Of a DNA stretch of 64,000 bases, positions 17,626 to 27,042 are shown one piece after another. A program made the position numbers and the translations under genes. The notes below the pieces were generated by a model, which was not told where the DNA came from, made no database searches, and was given only the letters and a program-made list of their open reading frames with translations. This DNA is from Leptolyngbya sp. FACHB-8 (lineage in GTDB: Bacteria; Cyanobacteriota; Cyanobacteriia; Elainellales; Elainellaceae). The DNA is taken from positions 85,509 to 149,508 of the forward strand of contig NZ_JACJOO010000047.1 in assembly GCF_014695575.1 (NCBI RefSeq), written 5' to 3'. Numbering within the stretch: position 1 is the first letter of the stretch; each line of letters begins with the position of its first letter.

Positions 17626-18009
17626 ATGCTTTATCTTGCTCTGCTTGTCTGCGTAGCGATCACCCTGGGTTTGCTTGGCCTGCTGCTGTCCATCATCCGA
17701 GAACAACAGCGGCCCAAGCCCATCGCCCTCAAGCCTTATTCATCTAAGCGATCGCCTACCGCTCGTCAGCGCTCGTCAGCGCCCGTGTTAGCCAAGGGAA
17801 GTGTGAGCGATCGCACCCGTCCGCGCGCACAAGCTCAGCCCAAACGACGTAAGCCTACGCGGGCTTACCCACAATTGGAGAAATTGCTACATGGCGATCG
17901 CGCCGCTGCCGATCGTCTAATTCAAAACCTTTTGGATAGTTATCCCGATAAGCCTGAGCAGTGGTGTTACGAGAAAGCCCTCTTCGATCTGAACCGCGAT
18001 CGGCACTGA
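17626..18009 (+). CDS. Cyanobacterial membrane-anchored protein of unknown function
   Basis: From the ATG at 17626 the product has 127 residues: an N-terminal helix (MLYLALLVCVAITLGLLGLL), a basic Pro/Ser/Arg-rich linker, and a compact C-terminal domain (LLHGDRAAADRLIQNLLDSY, PDKPEQWCYEKALFDL). No function was recognised. The first about 35 codons and the upstream DNA resemble the ORF at 20457, suggesting an old duplication. Confidence 0.7.
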   Translation: MLYLALLVCVAITLGLLGLLLSIIREQQRPKPIALKPYSSKRSPTARQRSSAPVLAKGSVSDRTRPRAQAQPKRRKPTRAYPQLEKLLHGDRAAADRLIQNLLDSYPDKPEQWCYEKALFDLNRDRH

Positions 18010-18153
18010 AAGCCGAAAGAGGGAACCCTGATTAATTCGGCAAATGCAGAGCCAATACCCAAATCGACCAACTGGCTGGATTGTCAGTAAAGTGATTGCT
18101 GATTTGGAAAGGGATAGAGGGCGCTAATAATAATTTTGCTATTTTGATTATCC

Positions 18154-18273
18154 TGAGAAGGAGAGTATGAGACTAAGCCCCATGCTCTCCTTCTCATAAT
18201 TAACATTCTGCACCTTCCCAGTACCAGAACCGAAGAGGAGTTTTTCTGTAACTTAGTGGCAGAAAAGCTCCTC
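18154..18273. repeat. Two terminator-like hairpins in a 944-bp gene-free stretch
   Basis: Arms TGAGAAGGAGAG and CTCTCCTTCTCA (18154-18196) and arms GAGGAGTTTTTCTG and CAGAAAAGCTCCTC (18235-18273) form two strong stems. The second has GGGTTTTATG after it. The remainder of 18010-18953 shows only weak short frames with no ribosome sites or family features, so no gene is called there. Confidence 0.6.
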
Positions 18274-18953
18274 TCCTGGGTTTTATGTATGATCTGATAC
18301 GACCTCCGCTTTGTATAGAAACGGTATGTTATTTGCTGGGGTGTCCTCTATTTGGGCATCTCAGGAGAAAGCAGACTGTTACTTTATAAGTAAATTTCCT
18401 GTGGGACTAGCGACAACTGAACTTTCCAGAACTTCAGGTTTTTTAGAGGCTGCTTCTCACACTTTTTACAACCACTGTCAGAGTATAGCTTTGGGTGATT
18501 TCAGGTAATTTTTAAGCCTACTGAGAGTATCCCCCAGATGGGTGAGGGGTGGTCGTGCGATCGGGTGAGGAATCAATAACCTCTAAAGAAAGCTTAGGCG
18601 GGGCAAGGGATAGAGGGGCTTTTGCTAACGCTAACTCCAGACCTTTTCTGTAACGACACACACAAAATCGCAAATTATAGTCATAAACATAGAGTTCAAT
18701 AAACACAGCAAAGCACTGATAAAACTGCGAAATGGATGAATTGCAAAAAGAGTTTCTGCTCTTGAGAAAGCGCTCCTACAATTCACCATTCAAGTGATTC
18801 AAAATCTCCAATTGTTGCAGGCTTAAGTCTCAGAAAAAAGCTTCCTCAAGTTTGGAAAATCCTATTCGTCAACGGGGCAACGAACCGTAGGCATAGGCTC
18901 TGCTGCGCTGCCATGAACTACCTAAAATAACCCATTCCTTCTGGAGAACTGTA

Positions 18954-20174
18954 ATGCTGGTTACTGGTACCAATTCCAATGAAAATAACGTTACTCGCCC
19001 TCAACTGGTTGGGAGTGAACAGGATGATCAAATGTATGGGTTGGGTGGGGAAGATATCCTGTATGGATTAGGCGGAAACGATTTATTGGATGGGGGCTCA
19101 GGTATTGACACCATGTATGGTGGTGCAGGAAATGACACCTATGTTGTGACAGGGGGAAGTTTATTTATTGATAGTGTTGTTGAACAAAACGGAGCAGGAA
19201 ATGACACAGTTCATTCATACGTCTCCTACACCTTGGGGAATTATGTAGAGAACCTCGAATTACAAAGCCTGATCTCACTTCCTGGGCAACCTGCTGTTAA
19301 CAATAACCTCAACGGCACAGGCAACAACCTCCAAAATCGTATTACGGGTAATATTGGCAACAATGTTTTGCAAGGATTAGGCGGCGCCGATACACTTCTG
19401 GGCGGTTCGGGTAGCGATACTCTCTATGGCGGCAGCGAGGCTGACCTTCTAGACGGTGGCTTTGGCGCAGACTTCATGTATGGGGGTACAGGTAGCGATA
19501 CTTACTATGTCGATAACGTGGGTGATGTGGTCGCCGACAGCAGCTCGGCTTCAAGTGGAACCGATCGCGTCATTCTCAAATCTGTTCTCAACTACACCCT
19601 GTCTGATTATGTTGAAAACCTGGAACTGGTTTCCAACACCACCACCGCTCAATCAGGTAGAGGTAATGCACTAAATAACCAAATTAGTGGTGGGTTAGGG
19701 AATGACACCCTGCGAGGCTTGGGTGGAGATGATAACCTCTATGGCCACACAGGTAGTGATAATTTGCTAAGTGGTACGGGTAGCGATCGGCTAGTGGGAA
19801 CATTCAATGGTCGGGGTGAAATTGATCGATTAACAGGTGGTGCAGGCAATGACACGTTCGTGCTAGGGCAGGCCTTGACCCCAACGGGTGGGAACTACTA
19901 TATCGACAATAGCTTTCTCTCCTCTGGGACAACCGACTATGCGCTGATTACAGACTTCGCCGTTGGTCAAGACAAAATTCAGCTCATCAATAACGCATCC
20001 CAATACATTGTTCAGAATGTAACTCTGGGTTCTGTCAGTGGAGCTGGAATTTATATCAAGGGCAATCAATTAGCAGTAGCGGAGCTCATTGGTGTTGTAC
20101 AGGGCGTATCTGCGGCAAATCTGAACTTGAGTGGGGCTTCGTTTACCTACGATCAATACCAGCCCCCTCAGTAA
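18954..20174 (+). CDS. RTX (hemolysin-type) calcium-binding repeat protein
   Basis: This 406-residue protein is built of blocks of GGxGxDxLx nonapeptides, around residues 25-60 (YGLGGEDILYGLGGNDLL), 140-175 (GLGGADTLLGGSGSDTLYGG) and 225-285, separated by SYTLGNYVENLEL-type beta segments that pair with the repeats. The C-terminus is hydrophobic and lacks an obvious enzyme domain. Such proteins fold on calcium outside the cell after type I secretion. GGAG lies before the ATG. No secretion genes are adjacent. A second RTX gene is at 28602. Confidence 0.85.
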   Translation: MLVTGTNSNENNVTRPQLVGSEQDDQMYGLGGEDILYGLGGNDLLDGGSGIDTMYGGAGNDTYVVTGGSLFIDSVVEQNGAGNDTVHSYVSYTLGNYVENLELQSLISLPGQPAVNNNLNGTGNNLQNRITGNIGNNVLQGLGGADTLLGGSGSDTLYGGSEADLLDGGFGADFMYGGTGSDTYYVDNVGDVVADSSSASSGTDRVILKSVLNYTLSDYVENLELVSNTTTAQSGRGNALNNQISGGLGNDTLRGLGGDDNLYGHTGSDNLLSGTGSDRLVGTFNGRGEIDRLTGGAGNDTFVLGQALTPTGGNYYIDNSFLSSGTTDYALITDFAVGQDKIQLINNASQYIVQNVTLGSVSGAGIYIKGNQLAVAELIGVVQGVSAANLNLSGASFTYDQYQPPQ

Positions 20175-20238
20175 AACCTTGTTGTTTAAAGGCCCATACT
20201 CTAGCATGAGCCTTCTACCCAGCAAAACTTAAACTCGG

Positions 20239-20342
20239 GATGTACATGGTGCTTTGCATCATGTACATCTTCAGTTCTGGGTGTTGCTAGCTGGGGGGTG
20301 AAATGGAACGTCAACTATAGTTTGGCGCTCCATTTCACCCCC
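20239..20342. terminator. Two hairpins downstream of the RTX gene
   Basis: ATGTACATG and CATGTACAT form a short stem at 20239-20269. A longer stem with arms GGGGTGAAATGGA and TCCATTTCACCCC lies at 20294-20342. The second is a good candidate terminator region for the RTX gene. Confidence 0.6.
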
Positions 20343-20456
20343 TGGTTAATATCAGATTTTGTGGCGGCTTTATAATTTGTGCGAGGGACGGGCATTCTAG
20401 GGGTAAGCTCTTATCCAAAGGCTACAGACTCGACTTTTATAGTATTCAGGGTTTTT

Positions 20457-20648
20457 ATGATTTACTGTACTCTGTTGATTGCATGCATTACCCTCGTTGG
20501 AGCATTGCTGATGCTGCTTCAAACGATTTTGGCTACAGCGATCGCCCAACCCTCGCTCACAGTATGTAAAATTTACTGGCTACCGAGCTCAGCCTCTTCA
20601 AATTCTGACGTTACACCCCAACCCTATTCAACATCTTTTGAGAAGTAG
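20457..20648 (+). CDS. Small membrane protein, truncated relative of the 17626 gene
   Basis: The ATG at 20457 opens a 63-residue frame MIYCTLLIACITLVGALLML with one clear membrane helix and a short polar tail. The start region and upstream DNA (GGGCATTCTA, TTCAGGG before the start) line up with those of the gene at 17626, whose product starts MLYLALLVCVAITLG. The C-terminal domain of that gene is absent here. It may be a decaying duplicate rather than a working gene. Confidence 0.5.
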   Translation: MIYCTLLIACITLVGALLMLLQTILATAIAQPSLTVCKIYWLPSSASSNSDVTPQPYSTSFEK

Positions 20649-20715
20649 AAGGTCGTTGAGTTAGAGCGATCGAAATTGCACTCCTTGTTACACATTCACT
20701 TTAAAGAGTGAGTGT

Positions 20716-21150
20716 ATGTTGAATGCTAATTCAACTCTTGAGAGTGGCAACATGAAATGGCTGGTTAGATATTTTTATGAGATTAAGCCAGCTAAAGCTG
20801 TTCTCTGGTGCTATCTCATTTGGTATCTGGTTACCGTTTACTTCTACTTTGATTCATCTCTCAAACTTTGGATTAATTCATTAGGAATCAGTGCTGTTAT
20901 TGGTACCGGATTAATCTTGAGTGTATCCTCTAGTAGAGATGGTCGACGTGATCACTGGCAACTATTTAGGCTCTATCTAATGCCGTTTTGCGTTTCTAGC
21001 TTCTCGGCTCTCATTAAAGATCAGGGCTTTCTGCTGATTGTGTCCCCTAATATTCGAGAAACGTTAATTACAATTATCTGTTGCACGTTATTTCTCTGTT
21101 TAGTGTTCGTAGTTAAACGTATAAAGCATCCATGGATGTGGCATCGCTAG
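20716..21150 (+). CDS. Hypothetical integral membrane protein
   Basis: This 144-residue frame has four probable membrane helices: VLWCYLIWYLVTVYFYF, LGISAVIGTGLILSV, LYLMPFCVSSFSALI and LITIICCTLFLCLVFVV. A basic stretch (SSSRDGRRDHW) links the second and third. A start at 20752 (MKWLVRYFYEIKPAKAV) is an alternative and would drop 12 residues. No family function was recognised. It is followed by two palindromic elements. Confidence 0.6.
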   Translation: MLNANSTLESGNMKWLVRYFYEIKPAKAVLWCYLIWYLVTVYFYFDSSLKLWINSLGISAVIGTGLILSVSSSRDGRRDHWQLFRLYLMPFCVSSFSALIKDQGFLLIVSPNIRETLITIICCTLFLCLVFVVKRIKHPWMWHR

Positions 21151-21164
21151 GATCGTGCATTAAA

Positions 21165-21242
21165 AGACCTTCTGTATGAATCGTTTTTGGGGGCGTGAGT
21201 CGTTGCGCGGCTCCGCCGCGCAACGACTCACGCAGGAGGTCT
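21165..21242. mobile_element. Palindromic element, AGACCTCCTG family, copy 1
   Basis: The ends AGACCTTCTG and CAGGAGGTCT are inverted. The hairpin 21196-21230 has 17-base arms beginning TGAGTCGTTGCGCGG. The copy at 44659-44736, read on the other strand, aligns along its length, including the T/G-rich spacer between the left end and the hairpin. Three stem positions differ by matched changes on both arms. Confidence 0.75.
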
Positions 21243-21275
21243 GTTGATTCTAGGGCTTGTGTAAGCTCACTATCC

Positions 21276-21374
21276 CTAGTAGGCTGCGGCCTAAGTTCAC
21301 AACCTATGTTTTGTGTGGGGTGCGAAGCACCCCACACAAAACATAGGTGATGGATTTCCGCCTCAGCGTACTAG
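21276..21374. mobile_element. 99-bp palindromic element, CTAGTA family, copy 1
   Basis: Its ends are CTAGTAGGCTGCGGCC and the inverted GGCGTACTAG-like CCGCCTCAGCGTACTAG. The hairpin at 21303-21347 is a 22-bp perfect stem with tip GCGAAGC. The reverse complement recurs at 33838-33936 with equal length and nearly identical sequence. Confidence 0.8.
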
Positions 21375-21434
21375 TGTGTTTTTGTTGGCTATGGTGTGTG
21401 ATGCATATAGCCAGCATAGCGATGAGTTTAGGCG

Positions 21435-22868
21435 TTATTGAGCAGGCACAAAATCATACCCAAAGCCTGAGCGGGAACCAGGAGCGACTTTTACCAGTTG
21501 CATGGGAAGATTGCGATCGCCCGATGCCAAAAAGCGGATGCTTCCGGTTGCCCCTTCAACGGCAAAGCTAGAGTTTCGAAGCGTTGTGTCAATACCTTCG
21601 CGAGTGGGATTGGCGCGCAATCCTTCAACAATGGCAATCACAGCATCATAGGCTGTTGCTGTACGCCAGTTAATATCTCCCCCCCAGAGTTGCCGGGCCG
21701 TTTTGGTGAATGGCGATTGAGCATTGGCCTGGATAATCCAGGGTACTGTAACGACCATCCCTTCGCTATTGGCACCGCCAATTTGCAACAACTTGGGGCT
21801 ATAAAGGCCATCGCCACCCACCAGGGGCAACTGTCGGCGGTTTACCGCAACCATTTGAATCGCGGTATCGATGTTGCCAGAGTTGGTTAACAAAACCAGC
21901 GCTTCAGCTTGTTGCTGTTGGGCTGCCTTTACAGCATTCCCAGGATCAAACCCGTTACCTGTAATATCTACCTCTGATAGAATTTGCCCGCCGTCCGTTG
22001 CAAAGGCCGTAGAGAACTCGTTTTTAAGGGAGATGCTATAGTCGCTCTGGCCGTTGAAAAAGACGACAACGTTGCGCTGCTGTCCTGTATTCATTAAGTG
22101 TCGGGAAAGGGCCGTGGCGGTAAAGCGATCGCTCGGCACGGTGCGAAAAATATAATTCCCCTGCCCCGACAACTGGATGGAGGTACTGGTGGGAGAAATC
22201 ATAACGAGTTTCCCCTCGTTATAAATGGGCGCAGCCGCCAGCGACGCGTTACTGCTGAAATGGCCAATAACCGCCAGCACCTTGGAGTCATCCACCAGGC
22301 TACGGGCAACGGTTTTCACCGTATCCAGATCGTCATCATCACTGGCAATGAGCACCCGCAAGGGAGTACCGTTGATGCCCCCTGCCTGGTTTACCTGATT
22401 CTGAGCTTGGGCAACGCCCCGCAGTATTTCCAGCGCTACATTAGTGACCGTGCCAGCCGGTACCGAAACGGCGATGGTGTAAGACGGGCCATCTCCAATC
22501 CGAGCATTATTCAGATAAATTAGGGCTTCAGGGTCGTTGGAGTTCTGTTGCAGTGAGGCTTCTAACAGACGTACGGCTTCTGAGTAGTTCTGGTTGGCGA
22601 TCGCCGCCACCGCCGCTGTTTTGTCTTCAGACGCACCCTGGGGAAATAAGACTTGTTGTCCCAGGCTCAATCGTTGAGCAATGGGGGTATCGGTCCCGGG
22701 GGAAGTGCCCTGGTCTGGTGCATCGGGAGCCGTCGCCGTGGGTGAGGAGGGACGCAAGACATTTCCCACATTGAAGCGGCCCACAAACCACCAGGCTCCA
22801 GCCCCGATTAAGGCCAGGGTCACGAGCAGAGACAGAATCAGTGCAGGGGTTTCGTTTTTGTTTGCCAC
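21435..22868 (-). CDS. Branched-chain-amino-acid-type ABC substrate-binding protein with TPR-like N-terminus
   Basis: From the GTG at 22868 the product is 477 residues. It starts with a membrane anchor (ALILSLLVTLALIGAGAWWF), a Pro/Thr-rich linker and a short helical-repeat region (NYSEAVRLLEASLQQNSNDPEAL, split here by reading). A Leu/Ile/Val-binding-protein fold follows: GDGPSYTIAVSVP, QVNQAGGINGTPLRVL, VLAVIGHFSSNASLAAAPI and DAVIAIVEGLRAN. No permease or ATPase genes are near, so it may be sensory or an orphan. An ATG at 22970 in frame is possible but the extension looks non-coding. Confidence 0.75.
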   Translation of the reverse strand: MANKNETPALILSLLVTLALIGAGAWWFVGRFNVGNVLRPSSPTATAPDAPDQGTSPGTDTPIAQRLSLGQQVLFPQGASEDKTAAVAAIANQNYSEAVRLLEASLQQNSNDPEALIYLNNARIGDGPSYTIAVSVPAGTVTNVALEILRGVAQAQNQVNQAGGINGTPLRVLIASDDDDLDTVKTVARSLVDDSKVLAVIGHFSSNASLAAAPIYNEGKLVMISPTSTSIQLSGQGNYIFRTVPSDRFTATALSRHLMNTGQQRNVVVFFNGQSDYSISLKNEFSTAFATDGGQILSEVDITGNGFDPGNAVKAAQQQQAEALVLLTNSGNIDTAIQMVAVNRRQLPLVGGDGLYSPKLLQIGGANSEGMVVTVPWIIQANAQSPFTKTARQLWGGDINWRTATAYDAVIAIVEGLRANPTREGIDTTLRNSSFAVEGATGSIRFLASGDRNLPMQLVKVAPGSRSGFGYDFVPAQ

Positions 22869-22985
22869 GGCCCGATTGCTACTACAGATACAGTTCTTGA
22901 AGTCATCATATCGCCATAGTACTCGACGGCTTAAGTTTGCGAAGGTTCGGAGGTGAGAGAACCCCCTCATGGGTTGATTTCCCAG

Positions 22986-23055
22986 TTATTCTCATGCTGA
23001 AATCCAGCCCGAAAACCGCTCGTCTCAGACAGCAGTTTCCGGCTTTAGAGCTGAT
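22986..23055. repeat. Diverged relative of the 10345 element overlapping the GGDEF-EAL 3' end
   Basis: The run TATTCTCATGCTGAAATC, then AGCCCGAAAACCGC and CGGCTTTAGAGCTGA, follows the same order as the first hairpin of the element at 10345. It overlaps the last codons of the gene ending at 23045, so the insertion may have replaced the original C-terminus or terminator. Confidence 0.5.
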
Positions 23056-25615
23056 AGACGGCCTCCACGGTGTCAAATTCTCGTGCCAAAAATGGTTGAG
23101 GAAACGAGATCCCATAGCCCTGAGCGTAATCAACGCCGATTTGTTTTAGCTTTTCGGTGATTTCGTCATTCTCGACGAATTCGGCAATGGTGAGCAAATT
23201 CATGGCATGGCCGACCTGATTAATGGCGTTGACCATGGCTAGATCCAGTACATCGGTCATCATATCTTTGATAAACATGCCGTCGATCTTGAGGTAATCT
23301 ACTGGCAAAGTCTTCAGGTAGGCGAAGGATGACATGCCGCTACCAAAGTCATCCAAAGCAAAGTGACACCCCATGCGTTTGAGATCCTGAATGAGCGCAA
23401 CAGCTTTTTTGAGATTGGCGATCGCTGCTGTCTCCGTCACTTCAAAGCAAATCATGCTGGGGGGAATCTGATAGTGGCTCAAGCGCTCACGAATAAAGTC
23501 CACCAGATGTTCGTCACTGAGGCTGGCTCCCGATAAATTCACCGCATAGATGCCATCAAGATGGCAGTATGGCCCCAGGGTCATCCCACTCCATCGTGGA
23601 TCGGGTTGCTGCATACGGATGTACAGAGTCGCAAATAAGTGATCAATCACCCAACGGTCAAGCTTGGGCATTAGGTCATACCGTTCAGCCGCTGGAATAA
23701 ATGCCATCGGAGGGATGGGCTGACCGTCCAGGCCTATCATGCGCAGCAGAATTTCAATGTAAGGTCGCGGTGTTGCCAATTGGCCCGATTGGATTGGCTG
23801 TACTCGCTGGTAATAAAGTTGGAACCGTTCCTCTTCGAGTGCCCGGGTGATTTGGGAAACCCACTGACGCTCGTTGCGCTGGCGCATCAGATCCTCGTCG
23901 TCTTGCCGATACACATGAATCCGGTTGCGGCCTCCGGCTTTGGCTGCATAGCAAGCAGAATCAGCCGCACTGAGTACCTGGGTATGGTTCTGAAAATTGT
24001 CATCAACCACTACCAGGCCAATGCTGACCCCGATGGTAAAAACCTTATCCTGCCAGGAGAAGCGGAAATTATGGACGCGATCGCACAACAGTTGGGCAAT
24101 GTTCATCGCTGTTTCCGGAGAGCAATCCCATAGCAACACCCCAAACTCATCGCCCCCTAACCGAGCAAAGACATCGCTTTTGCGGACCTGCTCGTGCATA
24201 AGCTGAGCAATCAGGATGAGGAGTTCATCTCCTGCGCAATGACCGCAAGTGTCATTCACAATTTTGAATTGGTCGAGGTCGAGATAGCAGAAAACATGCT
24301 TCAGGTTGCTGCTATGGGCTGTGGACATGGCCTGTTGCAGGCAAACCTCAAACTCATGGCGGTTGATTAGCCCGGTTAGCGCATCGTGACTGGCCTGCCA
24401 GGAGAGTTTTTGGGAGAGGGAGAGAGCCTCTGTCATATCTCGCAGCACCAGCACAGCCCCAATAATGTCGCCCCCAAGGCGGATGGGAGCGGCCGAGTAG
24501 TGCACCGCAAAAGCCTGACCGCTTCGGGGATGCAAGGTGTTGTCATGGGTCAAACTCATTACGGGGCTGCCCTGAAGCACCTGTTGCAGGCAGGCAGGCA
24601 CGATCTCCTCTCCCTCAATACTTCGCATCTGCAAAACTTGGGGTAACAGACATCCCACGGCAGTGGCTTCTTGCCATCCTGTCAACCGTTCAGCTGCCGA
24701 GTTCATGGCCTGAATTTGGCCTGCCGAGTTGGTTGTAATGACAGCGTCTTCAATGGATTGCAGGGTGATCTGGGCCAACTCCTTCTGGCATTGCAATTCC
24801 TCGGTTCTGACACGAACCATGGTTTCTAGATTGTTATTGAGATCCTGAAGCTGGGTTTGCTGAGTGCTTAGAACTTCGAGCATGTGGTTAAACGTTTGTC
24901 CCAGCATCGTCAACTCCAGTACACTGCCGGAGAAGTGGAAGCGAGCCTGCAAATTGCCCTGAGATACCGACTGGCTTAATTGAATGAGCTGCTGAACGGG
25001 TGCAAACAAACCCCATTGCACCAGGGCTTCCACCAGGGCTACCAGAGCGATGCCCACCAGTCCCTGCCGCAGAAGTCGGATTGTTACCGATCGCCAGACC
25101 TCCTGATACTCCCGCTGCCAGTTCACTCGCACCACCAGAGCCGCAGCCACCTGACCTTGCTGGTTGGTCAATGGGAGGGCATAGTTGTGGTAGTAGGGTT
25201 TGGGGCCAGGGGCCGAGGAGAGGCGGAGCGATCGCATGGCCTCTTCTGCCAGGTCTTGCCATGCAGCAGGAGAAGAAGCGCGATCGCCTTCGGTATCCCA
25301 ATGGGAATCTCCCCGCTGACGGGCCAGCACGGTTCCCTCTGACCCGACCACCAGGACATCTACACGCCCCCCAATTACAGACAGCCGAGATAGGGCCGCT
25401 TCTACAGCGACGCGATCGCCCGTCTTGAAGGCGCGGTCTAAAACCAGACCGATGAATAGGGTTTCCTGGTGCCCAACCTCTCGCCAGGTATGGGCATGCG
25501 TCGCCGTGTCATGCATCGCATGGGTGAGTACAACAGCACCCCAGCTGCCCAAAAATGCCCCATAGGTAGCCAGAATCAGTGATTTTAGTTTGAAACCCGG
25601 TTGGAATACTGCCAT
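23045..25615 (-). CDS. Membrane-bound GGDEF-EAL protein with HAMP and PAS domains
   Basis: This 856-residue protein makes or degrades cyclic di-GMP. Order: TM1 (about 10-30), an extracytoplasmic sensor region (to about 175), TM2, HAMP (about 205-255), coiled coil, PAS (about 285-400), GGDEF (about 415-575) and EAL (about 600-850). The cyclase motif is intact as RLGGDEFG, and RKSD five residues before it fits the product-inhibition I-site RxxD. In the EAL domain the signature reads EILLR rather than EALLR, but VTET, DDFGSGMSSF, LKIDG and AEFVEN keep the usual metal and base residues. It starts 1 bp after the stop of the upstream substrate-binding gene. Confidence 0.92.
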   Translation of the reverse strand: MAVFQPGFKLKSLILATYGAFLGSWGAVVLTHAMHDTATHAHTWREVGHQETLFIGLVLDRAFKTGDRVAVEAALSRLSVIGGRVDVLVVGSEGTVLARQRGDSHWDTEGDRASSPAAWQDLAEEAMRSLRLSSAPGPKPYYHNYALPLTNQQGQVAAALVVRVNWQREYQEVWRSVTIRLLRQGLVGIALVALVEALVQWGLFAPVQQLIQLSQSVSQGNLQARFHFSGSVLELTMLGQTFNHMLEVLSTQQTQLQDLNNNLETMVRVRTEELQCQKELAQITLQSIEDAVITTNSAGQIQAMNSAAERLTGWQEATAVGCLLPQVLQMRSIEGEEIVPACLQQVLQGSPVMSLTHDNTLHPRSGQAFAVHYSAAPIRLGGDIIGAVLVLRDMTEALSLSQKLSWQASHDALTGLINRHEFEVCLQQAMSTAHSSNLKHVFCYLDLDQFKIVNDTCGHCAGDELLILIAQLMHEQVRKSDVFARLGGDEFGVLLWDCSPETAMNIAQLLCDRVHNFRFSWQDKVFTIGVSIGLVVVDDNFQNHTQVLSAADSACYAAKAGGRNRIHVYRQDDEDLMRQRNERQWVSQITRALEEERFQLYYQRVQPIQSGQLATPRPYIEILLRMIGLDGQPIPPMAFIPAAERYDLMPKLDRWVIDHLFATLYIRMQQPDPRWSGMTLGPYCHLDGIYAVNLSGASLSDEHLVDFIRERLSHYQIPPSMICFEVTETAAIANLKKAVALIQDLKRMGCHFALDDFGSGMSSFAYLKTLPVDYLKIDGMFIKDMMTDVLDLAMVNAINQVGHAMNLLTIAEFVENDEITEKLKQIGVDYAQGYGISFPQPFLAREFDTVEAVYQL

Positions 25616-25616
25616 G

Positions 25617-26615
25617 TCATGGTCGGGCCGCCTCTACAATGGATGGCTCGTAAAGGGATTGAGGGTCAAAGTCTGATAGGTTGGGATTCGTACTTTTCAG
25701 AAAGTCGTAGGTCGCTTGCAATTGTGCCGCAACGGTGTTCGGTCCGCCTTGGGGGGCAAACAATCGGTGGTTGTCTTCAAGCCGTAGAAAACGAATGCCA
25801 TCGGCCTCGGCTTTAAGAGCTTCGCTGGGGCGATTGTTGATTGCCGAAAGTAGCTGCCAGCAGCGATCTGCTTCGGTTTCACACGTTGCCCGCATCTGAT
25901 CCCAGGCTTCCACGAGCTGAATATAGGAATCTCGATTAGCTTGCAGTTTTGACTTGCGAACCACAAGTACATTCAGAATCAAATTGGGAAAATCTCGAGA
26001 TGTGGTGAGAATGTGCATGTTGGGCAATGCCACTGCTGTGCTTAGGTTCGGTTCCCAGGTGACGACGGCATCAACCTGACCTGTTTCGAGGGCCTGGTTG
26101 ACCTCATCGGCTTGCACATCAATATAAGTAATGTCATCCAGGGTTAACCCGGCTTTCTTTAGAATAGCCAACAGCAGGTAGTGGCTGGTGGCTCCCGTTT
26201 CTGCTCCAATCCGTTTGCCCCGTAGGTCAGCCAGGGTACGGATCTCCTTGCGGGCAACCATGCCATCGGCTCCACTCGATTCGTTATAGGCATAGATGAC
26301 AGCCATATCGGGATCCGTGGCTGCCAGGTTGATGGCAACATCGAGGGTGAAATTTAAAACATCTGTGGTGCCATTGCGAAATGCCTGGACGATATCGTCT
26401 GATGTCTTGATCGCTGGTAGATTCAGATCCAAGCCATGGCTTTTGTCTAAGCCCAACTCCTGGATAGCAATGAAGCCCTGATCGCCGGGCCAATCTGTGG
26501 GCAGTAGAGTGAGCGATCGCGGTGCAGGGTGCACAAGTCGCGGAACGAGCGGCACTACCGCCAGGGACACCCCCACAATTAACCCCGTAATCAGGACGCG
26601 AGGTATCCGCACCAC
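25617..26615 (-). CDS. NMT1/SsuA-type substrate-binding protein, probable sensor partner
   Basis: The product is about 332 residues from a GTG at 26615 (GGAGG lies upstream); an upstream TTG at 26630 would put the ribosome site inside the gene. An N-terminal hydrophobic segment (VLITGLIVGVSLAVVPLV) is followed by the type-2 periplasmic-binding fold: LLPTDWPGDQGFIAIQELGL, TDVLNFTLDVAINLA, LRGKRIGAETGATSHYLL and DAVVTWEPNLSTA. Such proteins usually serve nitrate/sulfonate/thiamine-precursor transporters, but no permease or ATPase is nearby. The stop is one base from the GGDEF-EAL start, so the two are almost certainly co-translated. Confidence 0.82.
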   Translation of the reverse strand: MVRIPRVLITGLIVGVSLAVVPLVPRLVHPAPRSLTLLPTDWPGDQGFIAIQELGLDKSHGLDLNLPAIKTSDDIVQAFRNGTTDVLNFTLDVAINLAATDPDMAVIYAYNESSGADGMVARKEIRTLADLRGKRIGAETGATSHYLLLAILKKAGLTLDDITYIDVQADEVNQALETGQVDAVVTWEPNLSTAVALPNMHILTTSRDFPNLILNVLVVRKSKLQANRDSYIQLVEAWDQMRATCETEADRCWQLLSAINNRPSEALKAEADGIRFLRLEDNHRLFAPQGGPNTVAAQLQATYDFLKSTNPNLSDFDPQSLYEPSIVEAARP

Positions 26616-26940
26616 AGCCTTTCCTCCCAATGTTTAGTACCTGCTTGAACATTGGCCTGTTTATAGCGATCGCCCGGAGGACAACCTCCAATGCAATAGA
26701 TTGGAACGCTTGAAGATTGCAGTTCCAATTATTGAACAGGTTTACCTGCTTCTCAATGGCTATAAAAAGGCAAATGCCTATTTTTAGAATTGCCAGAAGT
26801 GTGCATTAAATTCAAAAGCCATCACAAAACTTCAGCATTCCGGGACCAAGCCTGAGTAAGTGGTCATCGTTAACCATTTAATTTGAAGGCTATGTTGGCC
26901 ACAATGCAGTCAGCATCGTCTTTTGGGTTATCTGTTAATT

Positions 26941-27042
26941 GGCTGATACCAAATCAATGTGAAGCTGCACAGAATGAGAGTTGCGGCGGGTACCCGCCGC
27001 AACTCTCATTCTGTGCAGCTTCATATAAAAACAGTATGAGCC
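26941..27042. repeat. Perfect 64-bp palindrome inside a candidate short element
   Basis: The core 26960-27023 is a perfect palindrome with no loop, centred on GGGTACCC. Outside it, GGCTGATAC at 26941 and GTATGAGCC ending at 27042 are imperfect inverted ends. It lies in the 954-bp gene-free stretch 26616-27569, which otherwise shows only the next hairpin and no supportable gene. Confidence 0.65.

Noticed and set aside
18311..18706. Two short frames of 62-65 codons in the gap before RTX gene 1
   Set aside because: No ribosome sites, domain patterns or operon context; composition looks random.
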